Assembly (NCBI GenBank): GCA_030704615.1
Contig: CM060731.1
Coordinates: forward strand, 46,314,001 to 46,378,000
Reading direction: 5' to 3'
Source: Takakia lepidozioides
Taxonomy: Eukaryota; Streptophyta; Takakiopsida; Takakiales; Takakiaceae
Length of the DNA stretch: 64,000 nt
Shown: in pieces, positions 53,637 to 64,000 of the stretch
Layout of the letters: each line of letters starts with the position of its first letter
Numbering within the stretch: position 1 is the stretch's first letter
Notes under the pieces: model-generated
Databases searched by the model: none
The model's input: the letters and a program-made list of their open reading frames with translations, nothing else
What the model was told of the DNA's origin: nothing
Position numbers and translations under genes: made by a program

Positions 53637-56600
53637 TCAGTAAAGGCGGTGACGTTTCTTCTTCAATTTCTCAAAAAACTCGTAGATGTCAGCACTGGTG
53701 ACCGTCTGGCCTGATTCTTCAAAGCCAGTCTGCTTATTACCACAACTAGCCAACAACAGATCATCAGACATGTGCAATACACTTGCTAATGGAAAATGGG
53801 ATGCTCCAAAAGAGATGTATAGAGCCTTATAACCGGAGAGTCTCAGCCAACCTTACCACAAACATAAATCTTTTGTTGAAAAGGAAATACTCGCATCCAG
53901 TAAAACATTTTACACAACCAGTGGAACAGGATTCACCAGAAATGATTTTAATTTAGAGGCCAGGTCATTGAGTCCATAGAGGAGCTCCATGCGTTGCACA
54001 TGGTCCAATTTCTGCATCAACTCTTCAATCGAACCCTCAGTGGCTTCCTGTCTCTTTTGCTGCGCCACAGCTTCATACTCCTGCAGCAGTTTTTGCAGAG
54101 ATCAATTATTGAACTTTCCTAATTGGCATGGCTACTTCAGAGTTACAGAGCTACAGAGCTCTGTCACACATACGCCGAGAGCAATGTAGCATACTATGTC
54201 AATAAAATGTCAGATTTGCATCAGTCAACCAACAGGAGGGGTTGCATCCTCCAGGTCTATTTGGCATCTGTCAGAGGCAAAGCATTCCTACTTATGAGTA
54301 TCTATCATCTGCAATCTCTTGTGCAGGTGGTACAGCGGATGACACGTTCATATCCAGTATCCTTGTCCAACCGTATCTGTGTGGCTCATTACTTTTTCAA
54401 TGAAGTGAAACTCAACATCTGAGATCATTCAAAGGTCAAACTCAAATCTTACTTGTAACGTGTCCCCTTTGTCGAGCAAGAACTTAATCTCCTTCACTTC
54501 ATACGTCTTTAAGCAAGTGATGCACTGACATAGCTGTGACCTCCAGGATTTCCCCAAAAAGATCGCTGGGCCTTTGCCTGCTAATTGCTCCTTGTTCAAG
54601 GATCCAAAGGAGGAGTCCCCATTTGACTCTCTATTGTGGGAGCCGTCAGTAGGCCTTTCCAGCTTGCAATCCACCATCCCTCCTGACAAGTTTTCCTTTA
54701 CCAGTCCGCAAGTGGGCTCGGCGGCAATGGAAAATTCATTGTCTTGACTCAACACTTGTGAAACATTACGTCCAGAACATTCTTCAGCGTTACTACCTGA
54801 GATAAGAACATTGAAGTTCATTAGAAGTCTTTTCATTACCTGGCAGACCCCCACCACTGCCTGCTGGCCAGTTACCCACAAGTTACACAGAACCACCGCA
54901 GAGGTCTTGTCCTTTTAACATCTCTCATTTTCTGGAAAAGCTAACCACTGAACAGGTACCCAGAATGTATGATAACTAGTCCAAATTAAACCGGGGGGGG
55001 GGGGGGGGGGGTGGGGGGGAGGTGGTTGCGACTACCTGTGGATGTAATTTGCTTTGGAGCTTCAAGAGGCAAGGCTTCTGTTACAATATCTGCCAAGATG
55101 GGTGGAACCAGCAGCTGCGGGTACTTGGAGAGGAACGAGCATCTAGGCACACAGGCCGGGCACACCAGCTCTCCAAATGTTGGTTCCCCTTCCTCATCTC
55201 TTGGAACCTGTGACAAAGTAACAGTTCCTCAATTCACCATCTGCCACGGGAATACATGCATGAAGCTTTTATGATAAAAGTGTTCAACCCACTCACAGTG
55301 TTCAACCCCTGTTTCCCTCTTTTGACAAACAATGTTGAAGCAACCAACCTGGAGAGAGGCAGGCAGCCCAAGATGATCTTCATGGAACCAGTCCTCACAA
55401 ATGCAGCACTGCAGCATCTCGCCCTGCTCAGTTTCATCAGGGCCTGTGAATGACTGTTGGCACGTGCAGTAGACACCCCTGTAGTTCTGGCTGTAGAAGT
55501 TGCTGGGGTTCTCGGGCTCTTTGTCTCCACAGAGCTTGCATATGTCACCCCCAAATTTGGAATTGCCACAATTGCAGCGGAACTTTCGCCGTGTCCACAG
55601 TTCTATCACCTGAGCATCATGTAAACGCTCATGACTTCAAAGTTCCTTGACCACCTAGTAACTGTTTGGAGCTTAAAAGGCACAATAGTTGTGCAAGTCT
55701 TAAGTGTGACTTGTAACACTAACCCACGCCTCACCAAAATAACGCCAGCATCAATACGGGCCCACAGAGAAGCAAAGAAACAAATGCAGCTGAATTTTCT
55801 TGTGTCATCGTCGTACACTATTGCCTGAAGACATAATTAACAAGGTCACAACCTGGAACATCACCTTCACTCGCAATGATGAAGGTTACTTTTTCAACAT
55901 CCCTTCATTGAGCCCAACTGTGACGTCAACTGTCTCAAGAGGAGGGAGGGCATACCTCATGGCCGTTGTGGCAATCTAAGCAAGCCACGCAAAAGCCAGC
56001 ATTGCCGTCAGGAGTGCAAGTACGACATGCAAACACAGCCTGCCGCTGCATGTAGCCCTTGCTGTATGTGCACTCTGTGCCTTTATCTCCCCCAAACAGC
56101 AGGTCCGCTTCCTGCATCCAACTTCTCTTTCTTACCCCTTGCACACACGAGCATGCGCTGGATTGTCTGAGACCTAAAGATTAAGGCTTGCTTCGAAAGG
56201 AAGCAAACAAAAAACTTTATCCAGTAGCAAGTGCTCAAAGCAATGATCATCCTTTTGCAATTCTCTCTATTTTGTCCATCAGTGAATGATACTGATAACG
56301 TCCGAAAGAGAGTCAGCCAGAGAGTTTTCTTCAGAAGGTGCGAAGCCAAAGGGGTCAAGGGAACAAATACAACAAAACCGCTAGGAGAGAGAGCTTGATA
56401 AGAACCCTCTAAGAATGTGAGATTAAAATTCTGCATCTTCAAGCTTCAAAAAGGAGGGTGCTCTAAAGGACCCAGAGTATAAGGACCACCAGTCTGGTAC
56501 CAAAGAAGTTGATTCATCAACTGAGTGCACCTGCTTCGCTTGGAAAAATCGACACGCAACATCAGCTGGTTAATAATCAACTTTCACTGGATGGTCAAGA

Positions 56601-56731
56601 TGCCGACCACCAGCCATTGGAGGGAGAGAAAGGAAGTAGAGGAGGGAACTTACAAGTTCCTCCGCCTCAAGACCATCAATATACTCAGCCAATGTGGTAA
56701 CATGCTCACATTCCGTGCTGGTCTCCTCCAT
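53637..56731 (-). CDS. UBR7: UBR7-type E3 ubiquitin ligase (UBR box plus PHD finger), seven exons
   Basis: Exons on the minus strand: 56731-56654, 56111-55956, 55609-55349, 55207-55036, 54796-54453, 54080-53937, 53729-53637. All introns have GT...AG ends and phases join cleanly to 415 residues. The start is METs at 56731 (MEETSTECEH), leading into TLAEYIDGLEAEEL. The UBR box (residues ~39-100) has CTYSKGYMQRQAVFACRTC, CVACLDCHNGHE and FRCNCGNSKFG. The PHD finger (~127-185) has YCTC, CCICEDWFHEDHLG and LVCPACVPRCSF. The C-terminus TSADIYEFFEKLKKKRHRLY is the conserved tail. Human UBR7 ubiquitinates histone H2B; plant function is less defined. The poorly conserved part is exon 5 (~224-310). No lesion was found. 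Confidence 0.93.
54993..55019 (+). repeat. G19-T-G7 run in UBR7 intron 4, next to the exon 4 donor
   Basis: Nineteen G, one T and seven G on the plus strand lie 16 bases inside intron 4 of the minus-strand UBR7 gene, so the transcript carries a long C run just after the splice donor. Homopolymers this long are prone to length error in sequencing. Confidence 0.85.
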
Positions 56732-57178
56732 ACCCCGTGCTCTCCCCAGCCAACAAGATGCACGGGCCCCAATTTCCTAGACCTGCTGGGCGATCCTCGC
56801 AGTCTGCAATCTTGCAGTGATCCACTGTGACTGACCCACAACACGAATTCCAGTTCCCGCCAAAAACTCTGAGAGAACTCACAGTTAGGTCTTGCGCGCC
56901 TCCAAGCTGCTCCACTCCAATATTTTCCCGCCATATTTTCCCCACCAGAGGAATTCTAGCGACAACCGAAGGTCGGAAATCGGAAGCTAGTTTAGAGTAG
57001 AGCAGGAATAAGGTGCCATAGTAACACGTCATCGTTTCATAGCCACGTCATCCTAGCCACGTTTTGTAAACACGTCATCATCGTCAATGTTCTTGAAACG
57101 TGCCCCCCCCCCAAACGCGTGCCCCCCCCCAAACTAACCGGGTGTCTTGCATCGCGGCAATGACGATGTCCCTCCCCT
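56732..57178. promoter_or_regulatory. UBR7 upstream region, shared with the rightward unrecognised frame
   Basis: Contains the probable 5' untranslated region and promoter of UBR7 (minus strand). ACGTCATC-type words recur at 57020-57085 (CACGTCATCGT, CACGTCATCCT, CACGTCATCATC), resembling bZIP/TGA-factor sites. Two C-runs (about 57105-57131) follow. A divergent promoter with the frame at 57179 is possible, but no TATA box is obvious. Confidence 0.4.
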
Positions 57179-57595
57179 GATGCTTTGGGATGCTTTGGGT
57201 TTCGCACACCGATCTCAAAGGGAGATCCTACATGGTGGATGCTACACAACCTTTTCTCATTTCAAAATGAGGACTGGCTGCAGTATGAGGATTCCAAGCC
57301 AATTGTGCTCTACCATCCACTCCGAGGACCAAATTCGTCAAGGAGAGATTCAATTCCCAGATACCCCACTTTGAATGAATCGACACCGGTATTGCAGCTA
57401 GCAACATTCTCGTTTACAGATGTGCAGTTGAATAAGAATGCTGGAGTTTCGAAGAAATTTTTAAAATTCTCAGGTGTACTTCAGCTGGCAATTGCATCCC
57501 AGAGAAGCATCTTCTATGGAGGGGGCATTCACCCCCGTTTTGAGATGACCCCTGGTTTCTCACAAATGAGCATCGAATTGGAGGGCGTCTCGTAG
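57179..57595 (+). CDS. Unrecognised open frame, probably a gene fragment (plant membrane protein DUF2921-like, tentative)
   Basis: The frame reads GFRTPISKGDPTWWML, HNLFSFQNEDWLQYED, LNKNAGVSKKFLKFSGVLQL and SIFYGGGIHPRFEMTPGF, ending SIELEGVS at a stop at 57593-57595. Composition and the lack of repeats look coding. The SGVLQLAI...GIHPRFEM...EGV progression faintly recalls the N-terminal part of plant DUF2921 proteins, which are large multi-pass proteins of unknown function; this is a guess from memory. No clear ATG starts the frame (the first in-frame ATG is internal), so it may be an exon or a truncated copy. Downstream sequence to 58043 has no recognisable continuation. Confidence 0.35.
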   Translation, partial: DALGCFGFRTPISKGDPTWWMLHNLFSFQNEDWLQYEDSKPIVLYHPLRGPNSSRRDSIPRYPTLNESTPVLQLATFSFTDVQLNKNAGVSKKFLKFSGVLQLAIASQRSIFYGGGIHPRFEMTPGFSQMSIELEGVS

Positions 57596-58043
57596 CTTGG
57601 TCTATGCAAGGCTGTGGTTGAAGCTATGGCTGCTGAGCCGCCTACTGGTGGTTATCCCAGAGAAGTCCAAGATTGCCAGACTTTAGACATAGTTGGACAA
57701 AGAAATTCCTTGGGAGTTGGTCGAATCGTCCCTGGGTGGAAGCAGAGCCAGCTGCAATGATTCAACATCAAGCACAATCTGGTGATGGCTGTTATGTCAA
57801 TGTACGCCATGGCGTTCCCGTCCAAGAATACATTGGGTATTGTTTAGATGACGATTCAGGTTTAACGTGAGTAGATGTGCTTGGTACACATTATGTTCAA
57901 TGACCATGTCTTGCTAGTTTTATAACTGTAATTATGCGGCAAAGGCCCTCATCAGTGACATATTTCTTCAAAAGCATCTAGGTGTACAATACAATTTGCA
58001 CTTGAGGTCGAAGGTTTGATTAGAGTACTTTGAGTCATGCAGG
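57596..58043. other. Non-coding stretch between the unrecognised frame and the PPR pseudogene
   Basis: No supported feature. A short frame at 57673-57870 (PWVEAEPAAMIQHQAQSG...) has no known motif. Confidence 0.35.
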
Positions 58044-59403
58044 ATGGCAGGGTTGAATGAGGCAGAGCTGTTTCTGGGACAAGAGACTGGCGGCAGGGGT
58101 AGTTCCCTCTCTGGCACTTGTCAATATGTTAGGATTCTATGTAAGGCAGGACGACTGAAAGATGTGCTGCACATTTTGAGCCAACAAGGCATTCGAGCAG
58201 ACTGGAATACATACGTCGTTCTCTTGCAGTAACATGAAAAACCTAGTATAATGGAAGCAGGTGCATGCCCACATTATAAAAAGTGGATGCAAGCCAAAAG
58301 TAATACCCTTATCAACATGTATGTCAAGTGCGGTAGCTTGGTGGATGCACGTCAAGTGTTTGACAAAATGCCTGAACGAGATTTGTTTACATGGACTAGG
58401 AACATTGGGCATGCTCAGGATGCATTCAAAATCTATGAGCAAATGCAATGAGAAAGGGTGACCCCTGACATGATCACCTTCATCTGTGGTCTCAAAGCAT
58501 GTGCCACCCTAGGAGACCTGGAATAAAGTTATATTTAAACCTGGAGAATAGCCTTGTGGACATGTATGCCAAATGTGGGGTCATGAAGGATGCGCATCAA
58601 GTGTTTGATAATATGGCTAGGCAAGATGTGGTTTCATGGAGTGCCATGATTGCAGGATATGCTCAGTATGGGTGTGGTAGGGAAGCTGAAGATCTACGAG
58701 CAAATGTGCCTTTCTCCAAATCTCCTAAGCTAGCATATGCATTGAGAACGCAAATGAATGTGACCCTGTTTGGCATCATCCCTTCCTGTTGCACAGGTCC
58801 ATGCTGACATCATGCTGGAATTATGTCATATATTAATTTGGAAAATACTCTTATTGACATGTATGCAAAATGCGCAAGCATGAAAGATGCCCAACAAGTG
58901 TTTGATAATATGGCTACATGAGATGGGTCTCCTGGAGTGCATTGATAGCAGGATATGCTCGTCATGGGTTTGGAAGGGAGGCTTTCCAGATGTTCAGGCA
59001 AATGCAACAAGCAGGGGTGAGACCCAACACAGTCACGTTTGTTTGTGTTCTCAAGGCGTGTTCCAGCCTAGGAGCCCTGGAAAAGGGCAAAGAGGTGCAT
59101 GCTGACACCATGAAAGGGAATTGCGTCCTATATCAATTTGGAGAGTAGCCTTATCGACATTATGCAAAATGCGGCAGCATGAAGGAGGCGCGTCAAATGT
59201 TCGACAGTATGGCTAAACGAGATGTGGTCTCGTGGAGTTTGTTGATAGCAGGATATGCTCAGCATGGGGATGCTGTGGAAGCTTTCAAGATCTATGAGAA
59301 AATGCAACAGGATGGGATGACGTCCGACAGGGTCACATTCACTTGTATTCTCAATGCATGCGTCAGCCTCAAGAGCTCTGGAAAAAGGGAAACAGGTGCA
59401 TGA
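58044..59403 (+). pseudogene. PLS-class PPR pseudogene
   Basis: Successive PPR motifs are readable but scattered over frames: NTLINMYVKCGSLVDARQVF and ERDLFTW (58300-58400), SLVDMYAKCGVMKDAHQVF and DVVSWSAMIAGYAQYG (58550-58680), TLIDMYAKCASMKDAQQVF (58850-58910), WSALIAGYARHGFGREAF and TFVCVLKACSSLGALEKG (58930-59090), and MKEARQMFDSMAKRDVVSW and TFTCILNACVS (59179-59365). At least five stops or shifts break it (for example near 58451, 58525, 58806, 58920 and 59148). No E, DYW or other C-terminal domain is found. Intact members are organelle-targeted RNA-binding proteins. The first frame (58044-58232) gives a plausible N-terminus ending in a VLL segment. Confidence 0.85.
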
Positions 59404-61924
59404 TGACTTCCGGACATCTAGAATTATAGTAGAGAACAGGTCAAGTCTGTTTTGCACAATGATTTAGGTTGGTCGTTTTGGTTTCACCAGGTTTGCATTC
59501 TTCTGCATTTTGATCAGCCTCTACTGTCCAGGTTATCTATGCATTAGGCATTTCTTGTGTCAGGTTGCTGACCCTGTAGGCCTCACTTGCTTTGCTGACC
59601 ACACTGAAGGGGAGAGGGAATGAGAGAGACTTTACATCTGACACAGATATCTTTGGACTGGAAATCAGTCTGGTTCATGCATATTCCATGGCTCGTGACA
59701 TGCGGGGAGCAGTAGCTTGTGTGGCGGGGAGGGAGGCTGAAGGGGTTGCACCTTTTCAGAGAGCAAAGAGTGAGGCACACCCCCTAATGTTGTCATTACA
59801 ACAACATTATTTTCAATGCCCGCTGGTATTTCATTCTCGATCTTTTTCATGTAATCCTAAAGTTTTGTGCTTTTGTATGCAGGAGCAAGTGTGCATCTTG
59901 ATATCTTAGATTCTATCTTTTCTTTCTCTTGTGTTGGTTACTTTTACCCGTACTGACCATTTTTGTCGGAAGATAATAGGAATAATGTAAGAACTTAATG
60001 GACACATGTCTGACAGTACTTTCGCCGGATTCCGGCAACCTGGGCTCCTCTGGCGGGGCCCCTGTCAAATCCTCCCCACCCCACATTACCTCGGTTTCAC
60101 TATTAAATACTTATGAATCCAAGTGCGTTGCAAGCTATGGTGGATAGCCTGATGGTAAGGTGATAGCAATGTAGGCGGTGAGGTTGTGGGTTCAATTCTT
60201 GATGGGAGCTGTGGCAGGTATAACCCTCCACTTGGTGTAACCCCGATTTCTCATGTAACTCAGGTTCGGACGTAGTCAAATTTCGAGACCAAGTGGAGTT
60301 ACACTCCATTACTGGACTTACACTCCATTCTGTGTAACCCCAAGTGGAGTTACACGGCTCGTTGTGTAACCCGATGTAACCCCGACTGGAGTTGAAACTC
60401 CTTCAGTTCCATGTCACTCTCAAGAGAGGGTGGGGAAGATTTGACATGCCGGAAACCGGCGTACCATCCTGTCAGAGGTTGCACGTGTGCATTCCTATTA
60501 TCTTCCATTTTTGTCTGGCTGACAGTTGCTTTGTTGTCTTCTTTCATGGAAAACTTAGAATGGCAGTGTCATGTTAGAATACGGGAGGTAGTGTGATAAT
60601 ACAAGACGCTGGGATGTGGCAGCAAAGTGGGCAATATGAATAGGGCTGAAGCTTTGGTAGCAGAGGTGGAGGATGAAGACTAGTCCCTAGGTCTCTTCAA
60701 CATAATAATAGATGGGTATGCACATGCTCGTCAGGAATCTAAGTGCCTCACCGTTCCCATTTCCTTGGGTGGTACAGTTCCTTGAGCCTTGTGATCGGCG
60801 CCTCATGGCGAGGTTACTAGTACTAGGTTATTTTCTCCTCCCACTATAATTATGGGGCCTGATTTGTGAGCGGAAGTTGCTCCTCGGTATTTCCCTTCTT
60901 TTAAGAAAAAAGAAAAAAGAAATCCTAACCCTGATTATCTCGGTTAGTGTCCTCTTGTTTGTCTACTCTTGGGAGGTTACTTGTCGAAAGTACCAACTGA
61001 CATCATGGAGCAGTTTCACCACCCTACCTCAGTGAATAATTTGAGGCTCCAGAGCTACCACAAATCATCTGTGAAAATTGAGCCTTACTATAGAGGTCAT
61101 GCATACCGGTCACACCTATTACCATACCAAAAATGGGTTCTCACCAACCCCAGCAACTGGGAACATAAACCCCCATGAAAGCAAGCTACGGGAGTACCCC
61201 AGCCTGAAGGCAGAAAGAGAGAGATTAGAGGGGTTTGAAAGCAAGACCTGCACATGATGTCACCCCGCCGGGCCAAGGCCCCACAATTTCATTGTTGAAT
61301 ATATTTGGCACTAGGCGAGGAGCAACTAGTAACTACTAACAATGTCCAGGAAAATGTGATGATTTTAAATTTTACAAAAAGTTTAACATTTTTCCTCAAT
61401 TTTCTTGGGTTTCCAAGGAAACAGCAGCCCCAGCAACGGGGCTTCTTTTTAAAGACCAAGCCACCAGCTTTTATTGAATGATAAATGAGGGGGAAGTAAA
61501 TCCTCGACGCCATAAGGCTTAGTACATTGGATAAAACTGTGTGAACTTGATATGTAATAGTTGGTTATAAGTCAGAACATAGCTACGTGGATGAGGAGGG
61601 GCCCAGTATGCAGGCACTGTATTGACAGCCATATAAGAGCAGAGCAAGACAACGCGACAAAGTCTCATCCAAGTTTGAGTTGAATGACCCACATATCCCT
61701 GCATCACCCGAGAAGAGAGACCAGCAATATAACCCATCACGGAAGATGTGAATGTCCCCAAACACGCCGCTGCTGCCATACCGCACCCAACATCGTTCCA
61801 TCGTGCCGGGTGTCTATGAATGAAATCGGTATAGCCTTAGGCATAGTCAATGTAACGTATCAGGTATTGAAGAGTATGGAATAGTATTAGTGGTTAAATA
61901 ATTTGATATGACTTTTGCTTAATT
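59404..61924. other. Intergenic region with a SINE-like head and GTAACCCC words
   Basis: No gene is supported. Apart from the tRNA-like head (60137-60205), it has a segment at 60225-60390 in which GTGTAACCCC and GGAGTTACAC recur in both orientations, related to the GGGTTACA segment at 45.8 kb. Frames at 60969-61178 and 61519-61801 have no known motif. Confidence 0.35.
60137..60205 (+). mobile_element. tRNA-derived SINE head
   Basis: A-box-like TAGCCTGATGGTAAGG (60145-60160) and B-box-like TGGGTTCAATTCTTG (60187-60201) show the expected spacing. The 3' end and target-site duplication are not identified; the GTAACCCC-rich stretch that follows may be the body. Confidence 0.5.
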
Positions 61925-62103
61925 GTCCACTGTGGACGGCGCACTGGCCAGTGCGCACATTCGAAACTCATCTTGGGATCCCGGTGGGTGTGCAGGCGGC
62001 GCCTGCACCTCCCTCGGAGGTTTGCCACAGCGGCGCTGTTGGGCAAACAATGCAATTAAATGTACAATATAAGAGGCCTCGTGCCCCTCAGGGGCCTCCC
62101 GGA
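61925..62103. repeat. Cluster of GC-rich short hairpins
   Basis: Five or more inverted repeats lie almost end to end: GTCCAC-T-GTGGAC (61925-61937), GCGCACTGGCCAGTGCGC, an 18-bp perfect palindrome (61939-61956), GTGCAGGC-GGC-GCCTGCAC (61990-62008), CCTCC-CTC-GGAGG (62008-62020) and GTTTGCC-ACAGC-GGC-GCTGT-TG-GGCAAAC (62020-62048). GCCCC-TCA-GGGGC lies further on, near 62083-62095. Confidence 0.8.
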
Positions 62104-64000
62104 ATGTGTGATCAAGGCTAGTCGGCTAGGCAGGCCCTCCAGCTCTGTGCTTCTCTGCGCCCGTTTTTCTTTTTTTGGTGATTTGTGTCCGTACTGGAAT
62201 CCATGATCCTATCAAGTACATATGTGCTCTATACTCACCATCACGTAAGGCTTCTCTCAGTTTAAGATTGTGCAGTTTCTTTGTTTATGGCCTGCATGTG
62301 TGTAGGTGAGGTATGTGCGGTTGAACAGAAAGGAAACATATTAAAAATCTTCAGACTGATCGAGGGGTTTGCAGACCTCAGTGAGTGGTGTGCCTGCATG
62401 GATATCATATTTCTCTGGAGTTGCCGATTATGAGTGTTGGAGCTAAATTCAAGATAGATGTGCATGTATGTATACACATTACCACATCAAAAATCCTGCA
62501 CTTGGAGACGCCCCTTAACTGGAAGTCGCGCAGTGGTAGGCTACACCAGGGCTGATGCAGTCACCTCTCATGACTCATTAACTACCAGCCTCTTTTGGAT
62601 GAGGGTTACTTGGTCTGGCATACCACTATTGAACATCAACATCAACTCTCAATCATTCAAATACCAACTCCCTTTTTACTCCTTGTAGCTGAGGGTTTGC
62701 TTGTCTCGCATACCACTTGAAGCCCCCAAACATTCCAGAGTACATCCAAAGATTCTCATGTTTCTTGCCTGGCAGAAGTGGATAGTGAATTAGTTTATGA
62801 AATACTGTACTTTTCTTTCCTCTTTGCTTTTACTTAAACCAGTAGTGAGACGGTGCTTTTATGAAATTGTTGTGCCCCTTTCTGTGAGACACCATGCGAA
62901 TGGGGCTCAAAGCCCGGATAACAGTGTGCTGGTGAAGGGGTGATTGTATTGCGAAGGCCATGCTTCCAAGCAGTGCCGTTTATTCCCTGGAATGACTGTG
63001 GGGTTCAACACGGCATCTTCAATTTTTGCTGACCAGTCACAGATGTTGTTGTCAATCATAAATTTTGCAGAGAAGCTGGGTGGAGGGGGAGAGAACGTAG
63101 ACTTGCCCAGTAGCAATTCTGAACACAAGCCTCCATGATCCACAGTCATTTATACGTGCGTTTTTGCAATTTTCTTTTTCACTTTGCTGTAATGTCTGGG
63201 CGAAGAACGCGCTCCATAGTTTCTCGTTTTTGCAGCTCTTGCTGTTGTTTGGTGTCACAGCTAGTACCATCTAGTTTGCAGCGATGTGAAGGACAGCCAA
63301 AGCCTGATATAATATTTAGCAACTGCTCCAGCCCCATCTGCAAATGGAGACTTTATTGTAAGTAGCATTCAAAACAATTTTGTTGAGCTCCTCCCCATCA
63401 TATTAAAGTTTTGGACCGTTATCATAACTTGAAGTTTCGGATGTCTGAGTTGGGCTTGCAGCCTTGAGATAGACCGATGGTACAGATAGCACTGGAATGA
63501 GTCGAATTGGAATTGAAGGAGCTGCAATATTGCTTGGGTCTTGGATGCCAGCCCAAAATTCACCACCTAGGACCATCCCACGATGTTCATTCAACTGAAA
63601 GCTTGTGGGCCGGCCCCTTGCGCTAGTTTGCCAATATTGACAAACTAGACATCTGGTCATAAGTCCCGCCCCAAGACATGAAGGTGGCCTCCACAGAAAC
63701 AATGGAGTTGGCTCAGCATCATGTTATATCTTGCCATGACATCCTGCCAACTTATTTTCCTGTACATAGCTTTCGCCCTGCTGTCCCAGGTGGCTGGAAT
63801 GAGCTGTTGATTCATAGTTGGCCGGACTTTGAGAAATATCATGAGTGTATAAGTCAAAGTTTGGAACCATACAGATAGTGTTGGAATGATTCTCTTAAAG
63901 TAAAACTGCATTACTTGGGGTGCACATCATGAGTATAGGAAGTACTCTGATAGTGAAGCGGGTAGTCATTCTACGCAATAGCAGAGTGTAATGTTTTCAG
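62104..64000. other. Right edge of window, no supported gene
   Basis: A minus-strand frame at 63403-63702 (with RGRPTSFQLNEHRGMVLGGE and SVPSVYLKAASPTQTSETSS) reads somewhat like protein. It has no motif I recognise and could be an exon of a gene running off the window. The rest shows nothing. Confidence 0.3.

Noticed and set aside
1-64000. CRISPR arrays, bacterial operons, riboswitches
   Set aside because: Spliced genes, LTR and CACTA elements and SINE-like heads show plant nuclear DNA; no direct-repeat/spacer array of CRISPR type exists.

Overview
The window is nuclear DNA of a land plant. Three host genes support this: a plant-type SGF11 (SAGA deubiquitinase module zinc finger), a single-exon DUF3754 protein with a plastid-like N-terminus, and a seven-exon UBR7 (UBR box plus PHD finger). 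There is also a PLS-class pentatricopeptide repeat (PPR) pseudogene. The PPR style, the high repeat load, and one Ty3/gypsy element that does not look like the usual seed-plant clades suggest a seed-free plant (lycophyte, fern or bryophyte). That placement is inference and I cannot name a species.

Layout. 1-2 kb: unrecognised sequence with a CACTA (TNP2) transposase scrap. 2.0-6.09 kb, minus strand: the 3' half of a chromodomain Ty3/gypsy element (RT, RNase H, integrase, chromodomain, PPT, 3' LTR). 6.1-16.65 kb: a MITE-like element, a long unclassified repeat (copy A), a tandemly duplicated LINE 3' end, GC-rich hairpins, a SET-domain-like open frame and two local tandem duplications. 16.66-18.85 kb, plus strand: the 5' half of the same chromodomain element (5' LTR, gag, protease). 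18.9-22.7 kb: further copies (C, B) of the long repeat, B opposite to A, ending in a 500-base gap. 23-27.6 kb: degenerate low-complexity sequence. 27.9-31.4 kb: SGF11 region. 32.7-43.9 kb: a second Ty3/gypsy element with ~480-bp LTRs, split by a 3.73-kb CACTA-type element that carries a PPR gene fragment. 44-49.3 kb: non-coding sequence with foldbacks and a tRNA-like SINE head. 49.4-52.1 kb: DUF3754 gene. 53.6-56.7 kb: UBR7, convergent with DUF3754. 57.2-59.4 kb: an unrecognised open frame and the PPR pseudogene. 59.4-64 kb: mostly non-coding, with a SINE-like head and a cluster of GC-rich hairpins.

The strongest structural stories are two. (1) The two chromodomain half-elements are complementary, lie in opposite orientation, and carry matching 5-bp target-site duplications. 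A single ~12.8-kb inversion with one breakpoint inside the element explains this. (2) A perfectly bounded CACTA element (3-bp duplication TTC, matching terminal inverted repeats) sits between the RT and RNase H regions of the second gypsy element and holds a captured PPR fragment. The host genes look independent of each other: chromatin regulation (SGF11), ubiquitin ligation/histone reading (UBR7) and a predicted organellar membrane protein (DUF3754).
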